The notes: a model not told the origin generated them from the sequence alone. DNA of 64,000 nt from Mesobacillus jeotgali (GCF_002874535.1 NZ_CP025025.1:2527526-2591525), one strand, 5' to 3'. Shown: positions 52,430-62,522, counted from the stretch's first letter. Translations and numbers: made by a program.

Positions 52430-52999
52430 TTACTTGTCATGCCACATATACGTTTTTCCAGTTTCCTTTGACACAATTGAAATGCCTATTGCCGTTCCAT
52501 GTCCCGCAGCAATGACGGATTGACTTGAAAGACCCGCCAACAAACTCGTGATGTAAAGGTTAGGTAGTTTTGTAGTTCCATCCGGGTCAATGCCCAATAC
52601 CTTTTTAATTTTACCACTTGGTACCTTCTCATTTACTGCCAGTTCGAACCCAAGGTTTTCAAGCAATGAGGTTTGAAGGTTGGTTGCAATAATCAAATAC
52701 TTTGAAACAAACTCTTTGCCATCAGTCAAAATGACAGAATAACCATTATCATTCCTTAGGACAGTTTCCACTGAACCTTCATTCCATTGAGTTCCTGCAG
52801 CAAGAGCCTGGTCTTTAATGTTTTCCAGGAGTTCTGAACCGGTGATTTCTTTTATTCCCGGATAATTGAAAAGCTTTGAAACCTGCTTGATCTGGGATTT
52901 CCCTGAATCGATGACTGCCGTCTTCAACCCGCCCTGAGAAGTGTAAATTGCAGCCGAGCCACCTGAAATCCCGCCTCCAATTACTAGTACTTCTAGCAT
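52430..52999 (-). CDS. Short FAD-binding oxidoreductase (thioredoxin-reductase-like)
   Basis: This 189-residue protein has the FAD motif VIGGGISGGSAAIY (5-18) and a thioredoxin-reductase-like end (LPNLYITSLLAG, AAGHGTAIGISI). It lacks the inserted NADPH domain and the CxxC redox pair of thioredoxin reductase, which is normal for this short family. The role is unknown; the electron source must be another protein. ATG 52999 follows AGGAGGAG. Confidence 0.8.
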   Translation of the reverse strand: MLEVLVIGGGISGGSAAIYTSQGGLKTAVIDSGKSQIKQVSKLFNYPGIKEITGSELLENIKDQALAAGTQWNEGSVETVLRNDNGYSVILTDGKEFVSKYLIIATNLQTSLLENLGFELAVNEKVPSGKIKKVLGIDPDGTTKLPNLYITSLLAGLSSQSVIAAGHGTAIGISIVSKETGKTYMWHDK

Positions 53000-53321
53000 T
53001 TAATACTCCTCCTGATTCAACTTTTATCAAATTATGTAGCCTCCCTTTACACTGAAAAGGGAGGGAAACTCATATTAAAACAATTTAGAAATCAAATAAA
53101 TGACTCCTGCCAGGAGCCATACGTACGTGGCCGGTCATAAAGGGGGAAAACCGGAAAACTTACCTTTTCCCTCTTCACCTGTACGCTTTGGTCCAACACC
53201 TCAGGACCCGCCTGCACAATGGTTATTTTTCTTATTCTCTTCCAAATTCTCACCTCACAAGCATTTACGGGCACACCGGTAACGATAAAAAGAGGAAAGC
53301 ACTGCTCTCCTCTTTTGTTTT
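53000..53321. other. Intergenic region, no firm gene
   Basis: A minus-strand frame (53092-53346) opens within the MBL gene end and has no convincing ribosome site. The stem AAAAGAGGA/TCCTCTTTT at 53288-53315 is the terminator of the MBL gene. Confidence 0.45.
53288..53315 (-). terminator. Terminator of the rhodanese-MBL gene
   Basis: The minus strand has AAAAGAGGA and TCCTCTTTT with T after. Confidence 0.75.
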
Positions 53322-54455
53322 TTAGTGAGTGTGGTGTACAGCGCATCGGTTAGGGCCGATTTCAAGCTCCATCGCTTCTTCTGCTGTCACTTCTTTAACG
53401 CCGCGGTTGATCGCAACAATATCTTCAAAATTTGGTGGTGTTTCGCTTGATGCTGATTGTGCTACATGGTCGACAAACTCTTCAACTGTTTTGCCTTCCA
53501 TGATTTCATTTTGCTTGCGGATCAATCCCAATTGGCTTCCAATGAAACCTTCTGCATTTACTTCGTCATCAAAGGCAGCATAGTGGCCAGGTAATACAAT
53601 AACGTCATCAGCAATTTGTGATACTTTGCTGTATACAGTATCATACAGGTCCTTCGCCCACTCAGCAGCTTTTCCGCCTAAATCAGGACGGCCAAGACCA
53701 TTCACAAAAATAGTGTCTCCTGAGAATAAGAGTTTATTATTCACAAAGAACGAAACACTTCCAGGGGTATGCCCTGGTGTCTTTACAGCCAAAACCTCAA
53801 GAGTAATGTTCTCAAATTCAATTTTATCATGCTGCTCTAGCGCTTCAAAGTCAAATACTGCGCCTTCACTCTTCATTAGGTAATACTTCGCACCTGTGAC
53901 CTCCGCCAGTTCCTTGCCGCCGGAAAGGTGATCAGCATGAAGGTGAGAATCCACGATGTGAGTGATTTTTACATTTTCGCTTTTAGCAATGTCAGTATAA
54001 CGGTTCGTGAACCTAGATGGATCCACAACTAGCGCCTCGTTTTCAGATAGGACCATGTAAGAAAGGCAGCCTTTGCCGACACGGATAAACTGAAGTACTT
54101 TAATTTTGTCATCTTTATATACTTCTACTGGATACAAATATTCGCTCCATGACTTCATTCCGCCAGAAAGATAAGAAACTTCAAATCCAGCATCAGCAAG
54201 CATTTCAGCCACCATAACAGAAGAGCCTTCTTTAGCACAAATCACTACGATGTCTTTATCCTTCGGAAGCTGGTCAACCACTTCGTCTACACCATCGATT
54301 AAATCGAAGTAAGGGATATTGAGATATTCTATATTTTCGCCTTCAACCTTCCAATCTTCGAAGTCCTTCACATTTCTTACGTCAAATATGAAAAAGTCCT
54401 TTTTTTCTACGACCCATTCATTTAATTTCTCAGCAGTGATAGCCTGCATTCCCAT
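53322..54455 (-). CDS. Rhodanese-metallo-beta-lactamase fusion (persulfide dioxygenase-like)
   Basis: This 377-residue protein starts with a rhodanese domain (1-110) with the active Cys in VVICAKEGSS. A metallo-beta-lactamase domain follows with SHLHADH (about 168), TPGHTPGS, LFSGDTIF and LPGHY. This resembles persulfide dioxygenases of the ETHE1/CstB type, but with the rhodanese first. It would detoxify sulfane sulfur. A CsoR/CstR-type operator lies upstream. ATG 54455 follows GGGAGG by seven bases. Confidence 0.85.
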   Translation of the reverse strand: MGMQAITAEKLNEWVVEKKDFFIFDVRNVKDFEDWKVEGENIEYLNIPYFDLIDGVDEVVDQLPKDKDIVVICAKEGSSVMVAEMLADAGFEVSYLSGGMKSWSEYLYPVEVYKDDKIKVLQFIRVGKGCLSYMVLSENEALVVDPSRFTNRYTDIAKSENVKITHIVDSHLHADHLSGGKELAEVTGAKYYLMKSEGAVFDFEALEQHDKIEFENITLEVLAVKTPGHTPGSVSFFVNNKLLFSGDTIFVNGLGRPDLGGKAAEWAKDLYDTVYSKVSQIADDVIVLPGHYAAFDDEVNAEGFIGSQLGLIRKQNEIMEGKTVEEFVDHVAQSASSETPPNFEDIVAINRGVKEVTAEEAMELEIGPNRCAVHHTH

Positions 54456-54510
54456 AATAATTCCTCCCAGTTTAAAAAATTGATTAAGTCGAGTATCAAA
54501 TCCCCATTAA

Positions 54511-54526
54511 ATACCCTTATGGGTAT
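54511..54526 (-). promoter_or_regulatory. CstR/CsoR-type operator
   Basis: ATACCC TTAT GGGTAT is a perfect palindrome of the form bound by CsoR-family repressors. It follows a promoter (TTGCAT, 17 bases, TAATAT on the minus strand), 56 bases before the rhodanese-MBL start codon. Confidence 0.65.
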
Positions 54527-54681
54527 ATATTATAATTTCGAATAATAAAATGCAAGCTTTTTTTGTTTAATAATGTGTTTATGATGTTTTGTCCGAATAC
54601 GAATGATTAGCGGGCTTCCAAAACAAGAAAATATTTCTAATAAAAATTGTTCATAATGGGTTTTCAAATCTTTAATAAACC

Positions 54682-54711
54682 TTTACAATGAATGAAACTA
54701 TACAATATAGT
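54682..54711 (+). promoter_or_regulatory. Promoter of the sda-like gene
   Basis: TTTACA, an 18-base spacer and TATAGT lie 39 bases before the ATG. Confidence 0.55.
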
Positions 54712-54749
54712 TTGAAAATTCAATCCATTCTTACCGAGGAGGAATGCAA

Positions 54750-54884
54750 ATGAAAATTATGAGCAATGAACAGTTGGTGGTCTCGTATCGTGATGCATTA
54801 AAGTCGGAAAGTGATAAAGAATGGGCAAAAGTTTTAAAAACAGAAATATCCAAAAGAGGACTAAGGCCGTTTAAAAACCGTTAA
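54750..54884 (+). CDS. sda: Sda-like sporulation histidine kinase inhibitor
   Basis: This 44-residue protein reads MKIMSNEQLVVSYRDALKSE and continues DKEWAKVLKTEISKRGLRPF. B. subtilis Sda (46 residues) has the same helical hairpin pattern (SDELLIESY, then EIKRRSL) and blocks KinA autophosphorylation when replication is disturbed. The middle residues differ, so it may be a paralogue. A PAS histidine kinase in this window could be a target, but this is speculation. ATG 54750 follows GAGGAGG by seven bases. A terminator follows. Confidence 0.65.
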   Translation: MKIMSNEQLVVSYRDALKSESDKEWAKVLKTEISKRGLRPFKNR

Positions 54885-54920
54885 ACAGAAACAAAAAATT
54901 ATTTTTGTACCCTGGTGACA

Positions 54921-54960
54921 AAGCCGCTTGCTGCCATAATGGCAGTTGAGCGGTTTTTTT
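54921..54960 (+). terminator. Terminator of the sda-like gene
   Basis: AAGCCGCT with AGCGGT and the inner CTGCC/GGCAG stem, then seven T. Confidence 0.8.
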
Positions 54961-55107
54961 GTTCCTTTGATAAATTAGCAGTAGCCCGATTTCTGGGGAA
55001 AAGTTAAGCTGCTTTGCTGCCACATTACACGGTGAAAAGTTAACAAAAAATTCACATATCTGATAGTGAGTTTAGCTTAAAATTAGCTTATAGAAAGGAA
55101 GTGGACC

Positions 55108-56016
55108 ATGCTAATAAAAGCACGCACTGAACCAATGGAATTAATCGCATTACGGCATTTAAACAGACGAATGGAGTTATCATCGCAGGAAAAGTTCCAG
55201 CTTTGGACTATGGAAAAGGGGTTTACTGGAGAAGTATTATTCGACCGGATGACCGAAACCCTCGCGGAAGAAAGGTTTATCATCGACGATCTCCTGCTTA
55301 AAGTGAATAATTCATATTTCCAGCTGGATAAAGTAATTATTTCGCAGGATGGAATTTATTTGATCGACGTCAAATATCACGAAGGCGATTACTACCTCGA
55401 AGGGGATAAATTATTTTCCGTCCGCAGTAGCCGAGAATACAAAAACCCCATCATTCAGTTGACACGGAGTGAGACTCTTTTCCGCCAGCTGCTGCAAAAC
55501 CTCAAGATGAATCACCTAGTCCGCGCCTCCGTCATATTCAACAATCCTGAATTCACCCTGTACCATGCCCCAATGGATCAACCGATCATTCTACCAACAC
55601 AAATTAATCGTCTCCTAAATGAGATAAACAGTACCCCATCCAAATTGGATGAAAGCCACAAGAAACTCGCCCAAACACTACTTTCAATGCATCAAGTTAA
55701 AAATCCATACGCCACCCTACCTGAATACCAATATGAAAAACTAGAAAAAGGAATGCATTGCTCGGAATGCGGGTCTTTGAATACCGAAATCGGTGATTAC
55801 AACCTCGTCTGCGGAAAGTGCGGTACCCATGAAAGAATAGAAAAGGCGATTGTGCGGCATATAGAAGAAATCAAGGTGCTGTTTCCTGGTAAGAAGATCA
55901 CAACACAAACCGTTTATGAGTGGTGTAATGGGAAAGTTAGTAGGAGGACTTTTTTGAGAGTATTGAAAAAGAACTATAGAGCAATCGGAACGACCAAGGA
56001 TGCTTACTTTGAGTGA
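55108..56016 (+). CDS. NERD domain protein
   Basis: This 302-residue protein has an N-terminal NERD (nuclease-related) domain: GFTGEVLFDRM (about 38), FQLDKVIISQDGIYLIDVKYHEGDYY-like core (about 72-95) and LTRSETLFRQLL. A C-terminal zinc ribbon follows, CSECG and CGKCG (about 220-240), then a helical basic region. NERD proteins are predicted nucleases of unknown role. ATG 55108 follows AGGAAGTGG. Confidence 0.8.
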   Translation: MLIKARTEPMELIALRHLNRRMELSSQEKFQLWTMEKGFTGEVLFDRMTETLAEERFIIDDLLLKVNNSYFQLDKVIISQDGIYLIDVKYHEGDYYLEGDKLFSVRSSREYKNPIIQLTRSETLFRQLLQNLKMNHLVRASVIFNNPEFTLYHAPMDQPIILPTQINRLLNEINSTPSKLDESHKKLAQTLLSMHQVKNPYATLPEYQYEKLEKGMHCSECGSLNTEIGDYNLVCGKCGTHERIEKAIVRHIEEIKVLFPGKKITTQTVYEWCNGKVSRRTFLRVLKKNYRAIGTTKDAYFE

Positions 56017-56080
56017 ATTGATTGAGACTTAGTCTGGATCAGCGGGCGTTTTTTAACAGACTGGACTGAATATTAGTTGA

Positions 56081-56580
56081 TTCTTGACAGCTTTGGGCTC
56101 TGAATCCGGAAACCTGTCACAATAATCATGTTTTCTTGACAGCTTTGCGCTCTACAACCTGAAACCTGTCACAATAATCACTTTTTCTTGACAGCTTTGC
56201 GCTCTACAACCGGAAACCTGTCACAATAAACACTTTTTCTTGACAGCTTTAGGCTCTACAACCTGAAACTTGTCACAATAATCATGTTTTCTTGACAGCT
56301 TTGCGCTCTACAACCTGAAACCTGTCACAATAATCATGTTTTCTTGACACTTTGCGCTCTACAACCTGAAACCTGTCACAATAATCACTTTTTCTTGACA
56401 GCTTTAGGCTATACAATCTGAAACCTGTCACAATAATCACGTTTTCTTGACAGCTTTGCGCTCTTCAACCTGAAACCTGTCACAATAATCACGTTTTCTT
56501 GACAGCTTTGCGCTCTGAAGCCTCTAACCTTTCATAATAACTGCGTTTTCTTGATAGCTTTGGCATTTCATAGATTTCAA
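56081..56580. repeat. 52-bp tandem array of TGACAGCTTT half-sites (nine units plus a partial)
   Basis: The units begin TTCTTGACAGCTTT and carry AAACCTGTCACAATAA. Positions of gacag at 56086, 56138 and 56190 give 52 bases; one unit near 56346 has a one-base deletion in the half-site (TTGACACTTT). The second half-site begins 26 bases after the first. The last unit decays into unique sequence. The gap 56017-56630 has no gene. It is the same family as 41116-41420. Confidence 0.95.
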
Positions 56581-56589
56581 ATGCTAAAA

Positions 56590-56623
56590 AAGCACTGCCC
56601 AATAAAATTCTCAGGCAGTGCTT
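56590..56623 (-). terminator. Terminator of odhAB
   Basis: AAGCACTGCC and GGCAGTGCTT with T on the minus strand. Confidence 0.8.
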
Positions 56624-56630
56624 CTAATAG

Positions 56631-57920
56631 TTATCCCTGTAACAACAATGATTCTGGGTCTTCCATCAGTTCCTTAATACGCTTTAAGAAGGTGACGGCT
56701 TCCTTGCCATCAACGATCCGATGGTCATAAGATAGTGCGATGTACATCATCGGTCTGTTTTCCATCCGATCTTTATCAATGGCTACGGGACGGAGCTGGA
56801 TTGTGTGCATTCCCAGGATCCCTACTTGCGGACCATTGATGATAGGTGTTGATAGCAATGATCCAAATACGCCTCCATTTGTAATCGTAAAGCTTCCTCC
56901 CTGTAGGTCCTTCAAGGAAAGTTTATTTGTGCGGGCTTTTTCAGCCAATTCATTTATATCATTTTCAATCTCGGCAAAGTTTTTCCTGTCTGCGTCCCTG
57001 ATGACTGGTACAACAAGTCCTTCATCGGCAGCGACAGCGACTCCGATGTCATAAAACTTTTTGAGGACGATTTCGTCTCCCTGGATTTCAGCATTCAAAT
57101 ATGGTGTCTTTTTCAATGCTGCCACAACAGCCTTCGTGAAAAATGACATGAATCCTAAACGGACATCATTCTCCTCATAGAAACGATCCTTCCATTTCTT
57201 TCTAAGTTCCATAACAGCCGTCATATCGACTTCATTGAAGGTCGTGAGCATTGCCGCTGTCTGCTGGACCTCAACCAGCCTGTTCGCGATAGTCTGACGT
57301 CTGCGTGACATCTTGATTCGCTCAACCCGGCTATCATCATCTGATTTCCCGGCAGGAGCTGCCTTTTGCGCTTCATTCTTTTCGCCAGCTGGCTTTTGGT
57401 TATTTTTTTGCTCTGGAGAATATGACTCCACATCCTGCTTCCTCACTCTGCCAAGCGGATCCTGGGAAGCTACCTTGGTCAAATCAATGCCTTTTTCCCT
57501 TGCCAGCTTTCTTGCAGCAGGTGAAGCGATAATCCGCTCCGATGCTGCATCATTAGTAGACTGGTCAGCAGCGTTGTTCTCAGTGTTTTGTCCCTCTACC
57601 GATCCATTTTCATGCTTTGCAGGTTCATCAGGTGACTCAGTCTCCCTTCCTGCTTCAGCAGTATTCTGATCGTTTCCTGCGCTACCCTGTTCACCTACAA
57701 TGGCGATTGCTTCCCCAACCTTCACTGTATCCCCTTCTTCAGCGAGGAGCTCCGTTAATACTCCATCATAGTCAGAGATAATTTCAACATTAACTTTATC
57801 GGTCTCCAGTTCAACTACATATTCACCTTTCGAGACTTGATCACCCTTTTTTTTCAGCCACTGGGCAATCGTTCCCTCGGTGATTGATTCAGCTAATTCA
57901 GGAACTTTAATCTCTGCCAT
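56631..57920 (-). CDS. odhB: 2-oxoglutarate dehydrogenase E2 (dihydrolipoyl succinyltransferase)
   Basis: This 429-residue protein has a lipoyl domain with the modified Lys in ETDKVNVEI (about 43), an Ala/Glu/Pro/Asn-rich linker, a peripheral-subunit-binding domain ([15 protein letters not shown], about 140) and a catalytic domain ending [15 protein letters not shown] with the catalytic His and Asp. It transfers succinyl groups to CoA in the citric acid cycle. ATG 57920 gives the conserved [12 protein letters not shown] start; GGAGG is eight bases upstream. It overlaps the odhA end by 14 bases. Confidence 0.95.
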   Translation of the reverse strand: MAEIKVPELAESITEGTIAQWLKKKGDQVSKGEYVVELETDKVNVEIISDYDGVLTELLAEEGDTVKVGEAIAIVGEQGSAGNDQNTAEAGRETESPDEPAKHENGSVEGQNTENNAADQSTNDAASERIIASPAARKLAREKGIDLTKVASQDPLGRVRKQDVESYSPEQKNNQKPAGEKNEAQKAAPAGKSDDDSRVERIKMSRRRQTIANRLVEVQQTAAMLTTFNEVDMTAVMELRKKWKDRFYEENDVRLGFMSFFTKAVVAALKKTPYLNAEIQGDEIVLKKFYDIGVAVAADEGLVVPVIRDADRKNFAEIENDINELAEKARTNKLSLKDLQGGSFTITNGGVFGSLLSTPIINGPQVGILGMHTIQLRPVAIDKDRMENRPMMYIALSYDHRIVDGKEAVTFLKRIKELMEDPESLLLQG

Positions 57921-60756
57921 TTTCATTTCCTCCTCCATTTGTCCTTGTCAGTGCATCGCTTACAATTCTTGCTTGCTCCAACTTGTGGATGTTTGGATCT
58001 CCCTCTGCCGGGCTCGAACGTCTTCTTCTGCCAATATAGGAAGCTTCCAGCCCGTTCGGTGCTGCTTCATTGATTCTCGGCTCAACAAAGGTCCATGCCC
58101 CCATATTCTTTGGTTCTTCCTGGACCCAGACAATTTCTTTTAAGTTCGGATACCTTCCTAACTTTTCTTTTAATTGTTCAAGCGGGAAAGGGTAGATTTC
58201 CTCGATTCTCAATACATGCAGCCATCCATGCTCTTCCGGCTGTATCTTTTCAGCGATATCTATGCTCACTTTTCCGGTGCAAAGTACCACGCGCTCTACT
58301 TTTTCCTGCTGGCCGCCAAGTCCAGGCTGTTCGATGATTGGCTTGAAGCTGCCTTCCGTCAATTGTCCTGGGTCAGCTGCAACCGTAGGATTTCTCAGCA
58401 GGCTCTTAGGTGTCATCAGCACTAGCGGTCTAACAGCTTCCTGCTTTAAAATTGCCGCCTGTCGTCTAAGGATATGGAAGTACTGGGCCGCAGAAGAAAG
58501 GTTTGCAACTGTCCAGTTATTTTCAGCTGCGAGTGTTAAAAATCTTTCTACTCTTCCGCTTGAATGCTCTGGCCCCTGGCCTTCATATCCGTGAGGCAGG
58601 AGCATGACTAGACCGGATTTTTGTCCCCACTTCGCCCTGCCAGCCGCCACAAACTGGTCGAACAATACCTGGGCAGCATTAGCAAAATCACCATATTGCG
58701 CTTCCCAAAGGACTAAAGTTTCTGGTGCGAATACGTTATACCCATATTCAAAGCCCACAACAGCTGCTTCTGAAAGCGGACTGTTATGAATGGAGAAGGA
58801 CGCTCTTGCTCCGGGCAAAACATGGAGCGGTGAAAATTGCTTGCCAGTTTCGCTGTCATGCAAAACAAGGTTTCTCTGGGCGAAGGTTCCTCTCTCAGAA
58901 TCCTGTCCAGTAAGTCTGACTGGTGTTCCATCTTTTATTATTGAAGCAAACGCCAAAGTTTCTGCCAGACCCCAATCTATTTTACCGTCCTCAGAAAATG
59001 CATCCTTTCTTCTTTGGAGGATTTTCTCTAATTTATTGAAGACATTGAATCCTTCTGGCCAATTCAGCAGATCACTATTTATTTTTCTTAGTACTTCGAT
59101 TGGCACACCAGTTTCTATCTGTGGTATTCCCATTTCCACTACATCCGGGATATCTGGTTCGTTCGTTACTTCCTTCTCTTTTTTCGGAACTTTTTCGTAT
59201 GCTTCTGTCAACCTGGCCGATACTTTTTGCTCAATTTCGGTCCTTGTCTCTTCCGACATAGCTCCTTGGTCTATAAGTTTATCACCATAGATTTTCTTCA
59301 CTGTCGGATGTTTGTGGACGAGCACATACATTTCAGGATTGGTAGTCATTGGCTCATCCATTTCGTTATGGCCAAAGCGTCGGTACCCAATCAGATCAAT
59401 CAAGAAATCCTTTCCAAACGTCTTTCTGTATTCAAATGCCAGTCTGGCAGCCATTAAGCATGCCTCCGGGTCATCAGCATTCACGTGGATGATCGGGACT
59501 TCATATCCCTTCGCAAGGTCGCTGGCATAGCGTGTGGAACGTGAATCCATTGATTCCGTTGTGAAACCAATCGTGTTATTAGCGATAACATGAATTGTTC
59601 CGCCAGTTTTATATCCATGCAAACGGCTCAGATTCAACGTTTCAGCTACAATCCCCTGCCCAGGGAATGCTGCATCACCATGGATCAGGATGGCCATTGC
59701 CTTTACCGGATCATATTTCGCGTAACCCGGTTCATTCCTGTCATCCTGCGCAGCACGCGTAAAGCCCTCAACCACTGCACCTGCAAACTCAAGGTGGCTA
59801 GGGTTATTGGCCAGTGTCAATCTAGCATTCGCTGTGTTATCCGATTTAATTTTCCGGTCGAGGCCAAGATGATATTTAACATCGCCAGTCCAGCCGAAAT
59901 TAATTCCAATCGAACCTTCTGATGGAACAAGTTCTTTGTTTGGAGCATGCTGGAATTCAGCAAAAATCATTTCATATGGTTTACCTAAAACATGGGCAAG
60001 AACATTCAGCCTTCCCCTATGGGCCATGCCAATATTGATAGTTTCAACACCATTATTGACTGCTCCACTGATGACCTCATCAAGAAGCGGAACCATCGAA
60101 TCCAGTCCTTCGATTGAAAACCTCTTTTGTCCGACAAAAGTCCGGTGCAAATACTTTTCGAAATTCTCGACCTCTGTAAGACGTTCGTATAGACTAGTTT
60201 TTCTATCTTTTTCAACTTTAGGAATTAGTTCACCAGATTCAACCTTCTGCCTTAGCCACTCTTTTTCAGCCATTTCATTTACATGTTCAAATTCGTAAGC
60301 AATCGTATCGGAGTATACCTTTTGAAGAAATTGAAAGGCTTCTTTGCCATTTGTAATTGAAGAAGGAGCACTTGGGCAAACGAGCTCCACTGGCATATCC
60401 ATCAAATCAGCTTCAGTCAATCCCCATCTCTCATAATCTTCAAGTTGCGGATCTTTGCTGCCAAACTGCAATGGATAAATCTTTGCAGATAAGTGGCCGT
60501 AAGAACGGATATAATCAGCATATCTTAATGCAGCTGCAATTTTTGCCGGAGATCCTCCCGTTGCAGGAATTATTTGATTACTTTCAATTGAAGATGAAGA
60601 TGGACGTTCAGAATTCTGTTCAAAATATTCTCTGATTTCAGCATCAACCGAATCAGGATCTTGTAGGAACATTTCATATAATTCTTCGACATATCCCTGG
60701 TTAGGTCCATGAAAACCCGGCCATATTGCCCCGTTTCCCGAAACTGGATTTTTCAC
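57907..60756 (-). CDS. odhA: 2-oxoglutarate dehydrogenase E1
   Basis: This 949-residue thiamine-diphosphate enzyme has [24 protein letters not shown]-type E1 sequence (about 240-265), the ThDP/Mg site [16 protein letters not shown] (about 350), [13 protein letters not shown] (about 455) and the C-terminal domain with [20 protein letters not shown] (about 740). It decarboxylates 2-oxoglutarate and reduces the lipoyl group of OdhB. The start is GTG 60756, seven to eight bases after AAGGGGG. With odhB it forms the usual odhAB operon. Confidence 0.95.
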   Translation of the reverse strand: MKNPVSGNGAIWPGFHGPNQGYVEELYEMFLQDPDSVDAEIREYFEQNSERPSSSSIESNQIIPATGGSPAKIAAALRYADYIRSYGHLSAKIYPLQFGSKDPQLEDYERWGLTEADLMDMPVELVCPSAPSSITNGKEAFQFLQKVYSDTIAYEFEHVNEMAEKEWLRQKVESGELIPKVEKDRKTSLYERLTEVENFEKYLHRTFVGQKRFSIEGLDSMVPLLDEVISGAVNNGVETINIGMAHRGRLNVLAHVLGKPYEMIFAEFQHAPNKELVPSEGSIGINFGWTGDVKYHLGLDRKIKSDNTANARLTLANNPSHLEFAGAVVEGFTRAAQDDRNEPGYAKYDPVKAMAILIHGDAAFPGQGIVAETLNLSRLHGYKTGGTIHVIANNTIGFTTESMDSRSTRYASDLAKGYEVPIIHVNADDPEACLMAARLAFEYRKTFGKDFLIDLIGYRRFGHNEMDEPMTTNPEMYVLVHKHPTVKKIYGDKLIDQGAMSEETRTEIEQKVSARLTEAYEKVPKKEKEVTNEPDIPDVVEMGIPQIETGVPIEVLRKINSDLLNWPEGFNVFNKLEKILQRRKDAFSEDGKIDWGLAETLAFASIIKDGTPVRLTGQDSERGTFAQRNLVLHDSETGKQFSPLHVLPGARASFSIHNSPLSEAAVVGFEYGYNVFAPETLVLWEAQYGDFANAAQVLFDQFVAAGRAKWGQKSGLVMLLPHGYEGQGPEHSSGRVERFLTLAAENNWTVANLSSAAQYFHILRRQAAILKQEAVRPLVLMTPKSLLRNPTVAADPGQLTEGSFKPIIEQPGLGGQQEKVERVVLCTGKVSIDIAEKIQPEEHGWLHVLRIEEIYPFPLEQLKEKLGRYPNLKEIVWVQEEPKNMGAWTFVEPRINEAAPNGLEASYIGRRRRSSPAEGDPNIHKLEQARIVSDALTRTNGGGNENGRD

Positions 60757-60984
60757 AAAAAAACCCCCTTGCCAATTCTAATATTCACTAATTATTTGTT
60801 ACCCTGTAGTGCTCATTTTTAACTGTAATTTCAAAGAATAATAATATTATTCAGATATCAACCGTTTACATTAATATTTTAACATGATATTTTCTTTTAA
60901 CCAAAGGTTTTGACTATCAAGATAGTGTTAATTCAATCTCAACCTTTTATTATTTCGGAAAACCATTCCTGTTAAAAAGACAAC

Positions 60985-61009
60985 AAAAAAAAACCGGTTA
61001 GACCGGCTT
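60985..61009 (-). terminator. Terminator of the 78-residue Cys/His protein gene
   Basis: CCGGT and ACCGG are separated by TAG and followed on the minus strand by nine T. Confidence 0.7.
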
Positions 61010-61028
61010 TTGAATTTGTTGCTCATAT

Positions 61029-61265
61029 CTATAAACTCATTAATGTTGCATACATATTTTTTGGTGCAAAAAGGTTATTTCTTTTTTCAATCTGACTTTG
61101 CTCAATCATTTCACTATGTTCTACAGGCAATTCAATATGCCCGCATGTGATACACTTTTGAAATCTTGCTCCAGCTGTGAAAATGTCTACACCATCATTC
61201 GTTGAAAATCCAGCATTCTCCTCGTGCATTGAAAAACGGTGGTGGCAATTTTTCGATTCGCGCAT
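61029..61265 (-). CDS. Small Cys/His-rich protein, unknown
   Basis: This 78-residue protein has CHHRFSMHE near residue 7 and CITCGH near 38, a possible zinc or iron ligand set. I do not recognise it. ATG 61265 follows AGGAGG by seven bases. A Fur-box-like palindrome lies directly before the ribosome site, which could mean iron control. Confidence 0.65.
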   Translation of the reverse strand: MRESKNCHHRFSMHEENAGFSTNDGVDIFTAGARFQKCITCGHIELPVEHSEMIEQSQIEKRNNLFAPKNMYATLMSL

Positions 61266-61282
61266 ATTTCATCCTCCTGTTT

Positions 61283-61297
61283 AAATGATTCTCATTT
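61283..61297 (-). promoter_or_regulatory. Fur-box-like palindrome
   Basis: AAATGATTCTCATTT is an inverted repeat; on the minus strand it reads TGAGAATCATT, like known Bacillus Fur boxes. It lies 18-32 bases before the start codon. Confidence 0.4.
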
Positions 61298-61412
61298 AAT
61301 TATATATCAAATATTCAGAAATTTTACGTGACAAAAATCATAATTTAATCTCAAGCTGTTAAATAATTTTTACCACAAAATAAAAGCTTCCAGGACCAGC
61401 GCAAAAAATAAA

Positions 61413-61438
61413 AAGGAAAGCAATTAACTGCTTTCCTT
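61413..61438 (-). terminator. Terminator of mnmH
   Basis: AAGGAAAGCA and TGCTTTCCTT with T on the minus strand. Confidence 0.8.
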
Positions 61439-61463
61439 CTTTAATAACCTTTTTTCAATTATT

Positions 61464-62522
61464 TTAAACCGCTGTTGAATCAGAAAATGTATTCTGTATT
61501 TCTTTAACAATATTCTCTATAACATTGGGATCGTCTGAATCGATTTCTTTGAAAGGTCCATTATATTCCAGAAGGGCGTGGTTATAGCGCGGATCATAAT
61601 AATGAACCAGTAATATCTCAATTAATCCTTTATAATTTTTTTCTTCCATGGCAAATGCGAGGGATGGTGAAACGTCATGATTAACTCGCTTAATTAGTTT
61701 CGATACCTTCTCCCTGACTTCCTCTTCAAACCAGACTTCTCCGAGGAAAGGTTGAACATATTCATTGTATATCCGTTCGACTCTTTTAGGTATTGAGCTT
61801 TTTACCAGGTAATGAATTCCGTTCACCTTTTTCTCGAGCATTTCTTCCGGCTGAGCTGCACGTCCGATTCTTTTGCTCTCCGCTTCAATGATAATATAGT
61901 TGGAGCCTTTTAATTCATTCAGCCTTTCAAATAACAAAGCATCAAATGTTTTTTGATTGTGTGCCTCTCCCATGCCAATCATGCCAAAAATGGATCCTCT
62001 ATGGTTTGCCATTTTTTCAAGATCAACCACAGGATATCCCTTTGACTGGAGAGCATGCAATATGTCGGTTTTACCAGTCCCTGTCATTCCATGTAGAACG
62101 ATGGCCTTACCGGGCAAAAGTTGAGGAATTCTTTCCAAAATATATTCCCTATATGCCCGATAACCACCCTCAAGGCGCAAAGAAGGAATTCCTGCGTATT
62201 CAAGAAAGGATGCTACAGATCTGCTTCTCATCCCGCCTCTCCAACAATGAACCACAGGCTCGGCACCTGTATTCTTTAGGTCCTTTATTTGACCGAGCAA
62301 GTGTGGCAGCTTTGGAGAAACAATCTCCATAGCTCGCCATTTGGCAGCTTCTTCACCAGATTGCTTATAAAGCGTCCCTATCTCTTGTCTTTCCTCATCT
62401 GTGAATAATGGTATATTGACCGACCCGGGTATTGCCGAATCACGATGCTCGATTGGCGCCCTGACATCGACTGGTATATATTGCTTTGAGTTGATTAATT
62501 CTTGTACTGATATGTCTTTCAT
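61464..62522 (-). CDS. mnmH: tRNA 2-selenouridine synthase
   Basis: This 352-residue protein has an N-terminal rhodanese domain whose active Cys is in VVHCWRGGMRSRS (about 95), followed by a P-loop domain with LHGMTGTGKTDIL (about 145) and DLEKMANHRGS. This fusion is diagnostic for MnmH (SelU, YbbB). It swaps sulfur for selenium at the wobble uridine of some tRNAs, using selenophosphate made by SelD, and removes geranylated intermediates. ATG 62522 (MKDISVQ) lies ten to eleven bases after GGAGGT; the frame to 62756 runs into the next gene and is not credible. Confidence 0.92.
   Translation of the reverse strand: MKDISVQELINSKQYIPVDVRAPIEHRDSAIPGSVNIPLFTDEERQEIGTLYKQSGEEAAKWRAMEIVSPKLPHLLGQIKDLKNTGAEPVVHCWRGGMRSRSVASFLEYAGIPSLRLEGGYRAYREYILERIPQLLPGKAIVLHGMTGTGKTDILHALQSKGYPVVDLEKMANHRGSIFGMIGMGEAHNQKTFDALLFERLNELKGSNYIIIEAESKRIGRAAQPEEMLEKKVNGIHYLVKSSIPKRVERIYNEYVQPFLGEVWFEEEVREKVSKLIKRVNHDVSPSLAFAMEEKNYKGLIEILLVHYYDPRYNHALLEYNGPFKEIDSDDPNVIENIVKEIQNTFSDSTAV

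Noticed and set aside
53092-53346. 84-codon minus-strand ORF after the rhodanese-MBL gene
   Set aside because: It begins inside the MBL gene end, has no convincing ribosome site and runs through that gene's terminator.
56081-56580. CRISPR array
   Set aside because: The entire unit is repeated with few changes, so there are no distinct spacers.
60857-60872. cre site before odhA
   Set aside because: Two mismatches at key positions; not better than chance in AT-rich DNA.
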